Source of the DNA: Symbiodinium natans
Lineage: Eukaryota > Sar > Dinophyceae > Suessiales > Symbiodiniaceae
Assembly (NCBI GenBank): GCA_905221605.1
Contig: CAJNDS010002169.1
Coordinates: 1 to 64,000 of the forward strand
Length of the DNA stretch: 64,000 nucleotides
Direction of reading: 5' to 3'
Positions 57,304-64,000 of this stretch are shown here, in pieces. Under the pieces are notes generated by a model. That model searched no databases. It worked only from the letters and a program-made list of their open reading frames with translations, and had not been told where the DNA came from. A program made the position numbers and the translations under genes. Numbering within the stretch: the stretch's first letter is position 1; each line of letters opens with the position of its first letter.

Positions 57304-57337
57304 TTGAACCCGGGTTGAACCCAGGTTGAACCCAGGT
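57304..57337. repeat. TTGAACCCGGGTT repeats between LINE copies B and C
   Basis: Three units of TTGAACCC(G/A)GG directly after the A-run of copy B and directly before the SL-like start of copy C. Confidence 0.85.
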
Positions 57338-57357
57338 GCCGTAGCAGGTGGCTCAAG
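57338..57357 (+). other. Degenerate relict spliced leader
   Basis: GCCGTAGCAGGTGGCTCAAG: keeps the SL 5' end (CCGTAGC) and 3' end (GGCTCAAG), with AGGT replacing the middle CATTTT. The LINE 5' UTR follows at the next base, exactly as in copy B. Confidence 0.75.
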
Positions 57358-57470
57358 TTTTCGGCCCAAGGAGTAGCCTGAAAAAAAAAAAAAAAGTTTC
57401 GGAGGTCTCAGCCTTCCTAGCCTGGTAGCCAGCCTAGGACAGTTTGCCCAGAGGTGCCTTCCTCTTAGCC

Positions 57471-58355
57471 ATGGCCCCCCGCGAGTACATCTGTTGCAGT
57501 GGCAAAAGCTGCACAGGATGGATTTGGGCGGACAAGGCTCAGCCGCACATGCTCTGCAAGAAATGCAGAACACCCTGGGCAAACAGCATTCGCAAGGCGA
57601 GACAGAACTGGAGCCAGTGGAAGCCACAATGGCCTACGGTCGCTGAGGCCGCTTACTGGCAGCCACCAACGAAGCCCAAGACTCCGAAAGCACCACTGCC
57701 GAACAAGGTCCTGCAAGCCCTTGGAGTGGCGTGGGACAGTGTGCCTGAAGAGGTGCAAAAGAACCTCAAGGAGGCAGGGTACAAGCCACCCAAGGCACAG
57801 GTCAAGGAAGAGGTGGACGATCTCACCGACCTGTGCCAGAAGCATGAAGCCGCCCTGCCGGAGGAGGTCAAAGCCTACCTGAAGGGCCTCAAGGCCAGTC
57901 AGGAGGTGACGCCCTCCCAAGCTGCAAGCCAGGCCAGCCAGAGCTGGCAAAGCGCAGCTGGCAAGCTCAAGCACATTGCTGATCAAAAAATTGGCCTGCA
58001 GAAGCGCATCGACATGGCGAAGGAGTCATTAAGGCAGCTTCTACAAGAAATGATTGTGCTGAATGAGCAGGCTGAGAGGGCACAAAAGGCAGTCGAAGCA
58101 AGCTCAGGCCTGCTCAAAGAGAAAGTCTTCTGCGAATCCGCTGCGGACATGGAGGTCGACAGCATCCTCCATGAACTGGGGGTAAGCCTCAACGAGGAGC
58201 AAGAGAAGAAACTCCATGAAATTAAAGCGGAGAGAGAAGCAAAGAGGCGTCGCACACAGGAGGGCCCCACCCCTCCGGGCCTTGAGGAGCAAACCCAGGA
58301 GGGGATGCCTCCCGGCAATGCCAATGCCCCGCCAAGGTTGGGCCCGGTGGCCTAG
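57471..58355 (+). CDS. LINE ORF1 protein
   Basis: 294 residues from the ATG shared with copy B (MAPREYICCSGK). The N-terminus has clustered cysteines (CCSGKSC, then CKKC about 20 residues on) likely to bind zinc. The middle is Lys/Pro-rich, and residues about 160-270 are predicted helical and charged (QKRIDMAKESLRQLLQEM, LNEEQEKKLHEIKAEREA), consistent with a coiled coil, as in other LINE ORF1 proteins that coat the RNA. No RRM or CCHC knuckle is visible. A Pro/Gly-rich tail ends at TAG. Confidence 0.82.
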   Translation: MAPREYICCSGKSCTGWIWADKAQPHMLCKKCRTPWANSIRKARQNWSQWKPQWPTVAEAAYWQPPTKPKTPKAPLPNKVLQALGVAWDSVPEEVQKNLKEAGYKPPKAQVKEEVDDLTDLCQKHEAALPEEVKAYLKGLKASQEVTPSQAASQASQSWQSAAGKLKHIADQKIGLQKRIDMAKESLRQLLQEMIVLNEQAERAQKAVEASSGLLKEKVFCESAADMEVDSILHELGVSLNEEQEKKLHEIKAEREAKRRRTQEGPTPPGLEEQTQEGMPPGNANAPPRLGPVA

Positions 58356-58683
58356 GGACTCGGCGTGTGGGGCCTGGAGCCCCAAAGCAAGGGCCCCACA
58401 GAGCCAATGTGCGACCCCAGCCCAGGGCTGGAACACATGCTGCGAACTGCCCAGCAGTTCCTAGTTGCATGTGCTGACTATTACAAGCGAGGTGCTCACA
58501 TCAATCTACATGGGAAAAGATTGAGGGAGGCCTTAGGGAAACAACTTACTGCAGATAGCATGGCAGAAGCCCAGCCACTTTTGTCGGCCTGGAAAGGAGT
58601 CGCCAGAAAGCGTTCCGATCACAGGGCCAAAGTTTTTCAAGCTGGACCTTACAGATGATGAGGCACCAGCAGACGGCGAACAA
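58356..58683 (+). other. Inter-ORF region of LINE copy C
   Basis: No long frame is clearly coding; the frame of the downstream ORF2 start is open from about 58545 (FKLDLTDDEAPADGEQ) after a TAG, so ORF2 may begin earlier than its first ATG at 58684. Confidence 0.5.
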
Positions 58684-58883
58684 ATGAAGCCACTGTGGGA
58701 GGTGAACCCTGATGGGAACCCTCTGGTTACCCAAGGCCCCCCCCCACCACAATGTAATGATGAAGCCCAGAAGGTGATACCTTCCCTCTGCAGCCCAGGA
58801 GATTTGGGTTCGGATATGACATGGCAGGAGGTGGTCAGCCTCCTGAAAGACCAAGCGAGCCCCTTCCAGGCGAAGGAAGCCAC
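58684..58883 (+). CDS. LINE ORF2 N-terminal segment (copy C, cut by inversion)
   Basis: MKPLWEVNPDGNPLV... to MTWQEVVSLLKDQASPF and QAKEAT. The native continuation (LLSFIEAQEEV) lies at 62026 and below on the minus strand, so the ORF breaks at the inversion edge. Confidence 0.65.
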
Positions 58884-60492
58884 GGTCTACTTCTTCCTGG
58901 TAAGTTTGCTGGAGGAGGTCAAGGACACGACACTCCTGCTGTGGGGTGTGCATGGTGTGCCTGGTGCCCTGGGTGTCCAGCCACTCATCACTGTCTCTAG
59001 GCTGCCACCCCAGGTCAAGCAGGTATGCAACTGTAGCTGCAAGAGGGCCCTTAACCATTTGCCACCGGCTGCTGGCTTCTTCCAGCTTTTGGACTGTAAG
59101 GCCCCAGGTTCTTTCCAGCAGGTCTTCCTTGCCGGCCCACCTCTTCTTGAGCTGGAACCAGGCTTCAACTTGCTGGACCATCATTGTGCGGCCCGGATCC
59201 TGGTACCTGTCGCTTACAGAGGACAGAGCCACCTCTAGGTTGCCCATTTTCTGTCTGCCACACTGCTCAGCCAAGGCAGTCCGGAGCTTCTGTCTCCGGG
59301 TGGGCGGCATTCCCTGGGCTTGGTGGCCCCAAGTAAGGACGGAGGCAACCCCTCCCCTGAAGAGGCGAACCTTGGCCGGCACACCCGGGACTCTCAGTTG
59401 TTTCAACTTCTTCTGCCGTTGGCCCGCTTTGTGCCTGCGGGCTCTTTGCACCTTGACCCTCCGGACCCGACCCAGGGCACAGTCCAGGCCTAAATCCTTC
59501 ATGCTATCACAGATAGCCGGGTCCCCATCTTTGCGCAGCTTCTGTAGCTCCCTTCTGGCTTCTGCAGTGGTGCACAGGAAGCCTGTTTTCTTCAGGGACA
59601 AACGGAGGTCGCTACCTTCCAGAAGCCAGCGAAGGGTTTTGTAACCTTCATAGACCGCAAACGCTGCCTGCTCAGGATATCGTGCTTCGAAATCTGCTCC
59701 AATGTCATCCACCCAGGTGTCTAGGGCGGTGATACTGCGGAGCTGAGCGGCTTCTTGCACTATTGGCTGGAGGTAAACCCTGGCCATCATTGTTGCGAAC
59801 GGGCACCCGGCTAGGATGCCCCTCGCAGGGAGGATCCCCTCCGAAAGGAGATCCTCTGCCACGAGATATCTCGTTCCCCGGTAAACTTGCATGACCAGGA
59901 GGGCTATAGCTGGCGGGAAGCCGGTCGCTACTATCCTCTCCTCCAATTTGGTCCAATTAACACTGTCATAGAAAGTCTGCAGGTCCAACAGGACCGCACA
60001 GGCATGTTTGTTAGCCGCGCGGCTAACCTCTCCTCTCAGGAGTCTCTGCATGCCTGTTTCTAGACAAGTGTTACCCGGGGAGGCTTTATCCCATGGGAAC
60101 CTCTCTGCAGTTTCTCGCATCCATTTCTTGACGACCTGTGCTCTGCAGAAGCACCAAAGCCGATAGGTGATGGATGTGAGGGTTATGGGCCTTTCTATGT
60201 CCGCATTTTTGGGCAGGAGTGCCACATGGTGCGCCTGCCAGTGCTGTGGCGCCACTCCTGTGGTTTCAGCCAAGTTCAGGACTTGGGTGAGCTGCTCATA
60301 GGCCGGTCCAGGGAGGTTTTTGAGGGCAGCATAGGTGAGCCCATCAAGACCTCCTGCCTTGTCAGTGACATTCTTGAGGATGGCCTCGAGCACCTCTGCT
60401 GTTATTTTGAACAGCGGGGAGGCTTTTGCTGCACCCAGCAGGGTCTGGCCAATCGGGGGGAACATTCTACCTCCCCCCAAATTGCGACCCAC
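58884..60492 (-). CDS. LINE reverse transcriptase inside the inverted module (copy C)
   Basis: Minus-strand frame carrying the full RT: LLDLQTFYDSVNW (motif A), ILAGCPFATMMARVYLQ (B) and DTWVDDIGAD (C), through the thumb to RVLDLLQQTYQEEVD, where the inversion edge at 58884 is reached; about 110 further codons are read-through of unrelated sequence. It differs from copy A by a few residues (e.g. TLRWLLEG for TLRRLLEG). A one-base difference near 60455 puts the preceding part in another frame. Confidence 0.87.
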
Positions 60493-60848
60493 TGCTTCCT
60501 CCTGGCCCCTGGGCGCTCTTCGCCTGGGAGGTTTTGGAAGGGCCGATCTAGGACTCTCTCACTCTTCTTGAGAGAACTATAGAGAGGTCTCATCCCTTTT
60601 GCTAATCCCGCTTGGAGCCAGTCCTTGTATTGGGCCTGCTGCTCCTTGGCTCTCTGCATCTGGAGGGCCGCCTCCTTGTGCCTGGCAACAACACTCAAAG
60701 ACCGCCACTGTGGTGCTGTTGCTGAACATTGCTGGTACAGTTCTGTGAGGAAGGCAGTACCTTCAGCAATGTCTTGACAGGCTTGGAGGGTGCCTAGGTC
60801 CGGTAGGTGCTGCTGGGAGGCGGGCACTTCTTCCAGGATTCTGGCCAT
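60456..60848 (-). pseudogene. LINE EN-RT connecting segment (copy C, frame-shifted)
   Basis: MARILEEVPASQQHLPDLG to VAIWGEVECSP; corresponds to copy A residues between endonuclease and RT. It is bounded by a deletion of about 60 bp on the endonuclease side (near 60850) and a one-base change on the RT side. Confidence 0.8.
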
Positions 60849-60851
60849 GCG

Positions 60852-61839
60852 TGCCCCATTGGGCCTGCACACACCAACCTCTGCCAGTCCTCGGTGCTTC
60901 GTGGCAGTGCTCCAGGCTGGCCGCCCAGGTCGCCAGCTGCCAGGTGCTCTGGTCCTCTTGGGCACAAGTCCTGTCCATTATGGCGAAATGGGAGGGTTGG
61001 ACCTCTTGCCATTCTTGGTTTTTGAGGTCTGCTGTGAGTTTCGGGAACTGGGGAAGTTTCCAGGACTTCCATTCGCTAGCACCGTCCTTGACTTTGAGGT
61101 GCAAGGCTGCATGTGGTTTCCACGGGACTGCCCAGGTTGCAGACAGATCCACCAGGGCTTCCAGGCTCCTACTCACCACCCCAAAGTCCAGCTCCGCCCC
61201 ATGGTTGCATGTAGCTTCTCCAGTGGCTACCATCCGCCCCCGCATCACCTGAATCAGCGCTGTGTCCTGAACTTCAGTCGGGTCCAGGTTCCAATCCCCC
61301 AAGATGATCCAGGGCTCCGGGAGGGTTCTTACGAAAGCCACCAGAGAGGATAGCACCTCTGCATTCGTGGGACCATTCAGGCCTTCCGTGTCCCTCAGGT
61401 AGAGGGACACAATCGTGTAGTCCCAGCGTCTTTGTCTCAGACCCACGGCTGTGTAGCCCGCCCCTTTGAATTGGTAGGTGGCTTTTTGCCACACTCCGCT
61501 ATTTTTGGGAAAGGCACAAGCAGTGCCCCCCAACCTTGTGCCCTTGTCCGACAGGGAGGCCGGCTCAGCATAGAGATCCCATCCTAGGGATTGCAGTGTG
61601 GCTCGCCTTCCATGCAGCAGTTCCGGTGTGAGGTGGGTTTCCTGCAGACACACCACCTTGGCTTTGGAGGAGGTCACCCACTCCAACGCCCCGTTGTTGA
61701 AACTGGTGACATTGGCGCTCATGATGCTTAGATACTGGTCAGGCGAGGCGGAAGGTTTAACCTTCTCATGGCTGGGCTCTTCTGAGTCGGTGCCCTCGCC
61801 GTGCGCAAGGTCTTCCTCTCGTTCCTGCTGACCCAGCAC
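60852..61839 (-). CDS. LINE apurinic-type endonuclease inside the inverted module (copy C)
   Basis: Minus-strand frame from VLGQQEREEDLAHGEG through MSANVTSFN, VVCLQETHL, IILGDWNLDP and ELDFGVVSRS, ending where a deletion near 60850 breaks the frame (QAQWGTHG instead of QAQWGPLV). Near-identical to copy A over this range. Confidence 0.87.
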
Positions 61840-62026
61840 CTGTTCCGGTGTCAGGGGCTCCTCACTCTTTGGGAGCCAGAGGCTATCACCTCCTTTGCCT
61901 GTTGGATGGCTTTCCCGGTGACATCCTCTCCTTGCTCTAGGGCATGCAGGACCATCCTGCACCAACCCCAGGCCAGGGAGTCCTCCGCCATCACCTCCTC
62001 TTGGGCTTCGATGAAGCTTAAAAGGG

Positions 62027-63532
62027 GAGCTAAAGGGGGGAATCGACTGGACAGTAGGGAGGAAACTGTTGGGGGGTTTTAAGAAAGAAGGGCGAACCAC
62101 GAAAGCAGCTGCCCTGAGGTGTGTTTGGCAGGGTGCCCTGGTGTGCAGCCAGAACTCTGCTGTCGGAGTGTGCCCCCGGTGCCACCAGGAAGCGGACTGG
62201 GAGCATGTGCTCTTGGATTGTGCTTGGTGGGAAGCCCAAAACTGGGAACTGCCAACATGGTTCCAAGAAGGCAGGGCCGAAGGCCCGAGATCGCTGTGGA
62301 CCAGGGGCCTCCCGCCCAAACCTGAATGGCAGGTACCACCTCCTCAGGAAGACAATCCCATCTTTTTGGGCATATGGGCTGACAAAGAGCCCCTCAGTGA
62401 CCCAGAGCTTGTTTATGGCACAGATGCTAGTGGTGGCCCCTTCACGGCGGACCCGCGACTCCGGAAGGTAGCCTACGCAGTGGTGGCCTGCAAGAAACAG
62501 GGCCAAGACTATGTCCAGGTAGGAGCAATCGTAGGCCAAGTCCCTGGACCACAGACGGTTTTTCGGGGGGAGCTGTATGCCGTTTTGCAGCTGGCCCGTT
62601 ATACCGAAGGCCCTATTGACACGACACTAGACTGCCTTGGTGTCCCGAAACGAGTCCGCAGCCCAAAGCCGGGCAAGACCCACGGTGACATCTGGTGGGA
62701 GCTGCAAACCACAGATGTCAACCGCCTCAAAATGAAATGGGTTCCATCCCATGTTTCAGAGGAGGAGTTCCTCCGGAAGGTGGGTGCGGACAACTCGTGG
62801 AGACAGCAGGTCAATGACTTGGCGGACAAGCTGTGTGGGGAAAAAGCGGCCGAGCTGGCCCACCCTGATGTCCGGGCAGCCAGTCAGTACCAGGACCATT
62901 GCAGCAAAAAAGCACAAGAATTCCTGGCGAGCAGGGCGGAAAAGATCCTTACTGCCATTGGGAAAAATCAGCACCCAGTGTATAAGGTCTTCCTGCAGGA
63001 AAAGCAGGCTCGCAAGAGCAACGAGGCCACCTCCAGGCCCTGCAAAAAGCGCATTGGCTCCAACATAGGGAGAGGCCACATCACCACCCAACAGGAATGG
63101 TTCCAGGAGCTGGTCCGGACCAAACCTGTGCATGCGTGGGAATGGGAAGGTCTCAACCTCCGGTGTGCTCAGTGTCAACTTAAACTCCTGCACACCAAGA
63201 ACCGCAAAACCTTGGAAGCACTGGCAGCGCACCAATGCACACACCAAGGCAGAGTGACGGTTGAAGGGGTACATGTTACACATGTTTTAAAACTGCTAGG
63301 GGACAGACAACTGTGGGTCTGCGAAGGTTGTGGTGGACAGTTGTCCTTGAAGACTAAAAATGTTTCGCAAAAACTTTCAGTTGCATGCAGTTTTAAAAAG
63401 GACCCCAGGTGCAAGGCGCAGTTTAAGCCCGAGCCAACCAATGCCATCCGCAGCCTCTTTCAGCAGGTGCAAGGGACAGCCCAAGTTGCAGCAGACCCCC
63501 TGTGCAAAATCCCTGAAGGCACCGGCAGCTGA
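62027..63532 (+). CDS. LINE linker knuckle, RNase H and C-terminal finger region (copy C, intact)
   Basis: Resumes the forward strand at ELKGGIDWTVGRKLLGG. CPRCHQEADWEHVLLDC is a C-x2-C-x7-H-x4-C knuckle; RNase H follows with GTDASGGPFT, FRGELYAVLQ, WVPSHVSEEE and NDLADKLCG. The C-terminal region has LRCAQCQLKLLHTK, AAHQC and VCEGCGGQL, likely zinc-binding, and ends EGTGS. No frame damage seen: this is the best-preserved 3' half among the copies, but it is disconnected from its RT by the inversion. Confidence 0.88.
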   Translation, partial: ELKGGIDWTVGRKLLGGFKKEGRTTKAAALRCVWQGALVCSQNSAVGVCPRCHQEADWEHVLLDCAWWEAQNWELPTWFQEGRAEGPRSLWTRGLPPKPEWQVPPPQEDNPIFLGIWADKEPLSDPELVYGTDASGGPFTADPRLRKVAYAVVACKKQGQDYVQVGAIVGQVPGPQTVFRGELYAVLQLARYTEGPIDTTLDCLGVPKRVRSPKPGKTHGDIWWELQTTDVNRLKMKWVPSHVSEEEFLRKVGADNSWRQQVNDLADKLCGEKAAELAHPDVRAASQYQDHCSKKAQEFLASRAEKILTAIGKNQHPVYKVFLQEKQARKSNEATSRPCKKRIGSNIGRGHITTQQEWFQELVRTKPVHAWEWEGLNLRCAQCQLKLLHTKNRKTLEALAAHQCTHQGRVTVEGVHVTHVLKLLGDRQLWVCEGCGGQLSLKTKNVSQKLSVACSFKKDPRCKAQFKPEPTNAIRSLFQQVQGTAQVAADPLCKIPEGTGS

Positions 63533-63546
63533 ACAAACCTAGGAGG

Positions 63547-63846
63547 TTGCATCCTCCCAGTGAGGATAAAGTGAAGGTCATCCTCGCTACCAGAGAAACC
63601 ACCCCTGACCGCCTCCCTCTAACCGCCTGCACAGGGTGCACCAAAGGCCTTGAGGGACCCTTTGTCAGGAGGTTCCTAACCTCTCATGAGGTATCCAAAG
63701 AGGATGATAAGCTGAGGTTCATCCTCGCTGCCAGAGAACACACCCCTGGCCGATTTCCTCTCACGGTTTGCACCCAGTGCACCAGAAACCCTGAGGAACG
63801 TTTTGCCAGGAGGTTCATTCCTCTCATGAGGTACAACCTCTGGTAG
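63547..63846 (+). CDS. Small 3' ORF with paired CxxC repeats (LINE copy C)
   Basis: Same 99-residue frame as 41635-41934: CTGCTKGLEGPFVRRF and CTQCTRNPEERFARRF mark the two repeats. Preserved in two of three copies; function unknown. Confidence 0.45.
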   Translation: MHPPSEDKVKVILATRETTPDRLPLTACTGCTKGLEGPFVRRFLTSHEVSKEDDKLRFILAAREHTPGRFPLTVCTQCTRNPEERFARRFIPLMRYNLW

Positions 63847-64000
63847 CATCCCAAAGAGGATGGTAGCTTAGGAGGAGGTGTTGTTCCTCCCCCTGTACCA
63901 TAGGGCCAAGAGGGCCATCAGATGTGCCAGTACAGAGGCACGGTTTTCACAACCCAAACACCAAGGAGGTGGTTCGCACTAGTTCGCTCAACTCGGAAAA

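Larger units (their letters stand above)
57338..64000 (+). mobile_element. LINE copy C (full length, EN-RT module inverted in place)
   Basis: Begins with an SL-like sequence, has an intact ORF1, a forward ORF2 start, then 58884-62026 inverted (endonuclease and RT on the minus strand), then forward linker, RNase H, 3' ORF and 3' end. The A-run has started where the window ends. About 6.7 kb. Confidence 0.9.

Noticed and set aside
58884-62026. Twin priming as the cause of the LINE copy C inversion
   Set aside because: Twin priming inverts the 5' part of an insertion; here both the 5' and 3' flanks of the element remain forward.

Overview
The window looks like nuclear DNA of a dinoflagellate. 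The evidence is a light-harvesting gene of the peridinin chlorophyll a/c type built as a polyprotein, near-identical tandem copies of housekeeping genes, introns with GC-AG borders, TTTAGGG-type telomere-like repeats scattered between genes, and relics of the dinoflagellate spliced leader (SL) at the 5' ends of retroelements. No bacterial operons, rRNA, tRNA or CRISPR arrays were seen. Species cannot be named from sequence alone.

Layout. 1-1423: ACC-rich low-complexity DNA. 1424-4862: two head-to-tail, intron-free adenosylhomocysteinase genes (minus strand) encoding identical proteins. 4863-6597: degenerate telomere-like spacer with a MITE-like hairpin. 6598-11425: a minus-strand light-harvesting polyprotein gene with six near-identical 173-residue units, each split by two GC-AG introns. 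11426-18758: mostly non-coding spacer with CCCTAAA/TTTAGGG runs, a poly-C tract, an ankyrin-like scrap and an ATAAGATAT minisatellite. 18759-35639: a complete 16.9 kb Ty3-like LTR retrotransposon (minus strand) inserted in that minisatellite. 36932-43488: one APE-type LINE plus a decayed 3' fragment. 43989-52963: a complete 9.0 kb Ty1/copia-type element with LTRs, TSD, PBS and PPT. 52964-53890: an AG-rich minisatellite into which the copia element inserted. 54249-64000: two more copies of the same LINE, one internally deleted and one with its whole endonuclease-RT module inverted.

Most notable system: the Ty3-like element carries, beyond gag-pol, a long 3' ORF that begins inside a Tpt1/KptA-type RNA 2'-phosphotransferase and ends in an HKD phospholipase D-type nuclease domain, with several zinc fingers and a membrane segment between. 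Its reverse transcriptase also appears permuted: thumb and RNase H precede the integrase while fingers and palm (YVDD) follow it. All three of its frame changes are -1 steps.

Second theme: SL-derived sequence sits in mobile DNA here. It occurs at the 5' ends of two LINE copies, in both LTRs of the Ty3-like element and, less exactly, in the 3' LTR of the copia element. This suggests that trans-spliced transcripts feed retrotransposition.
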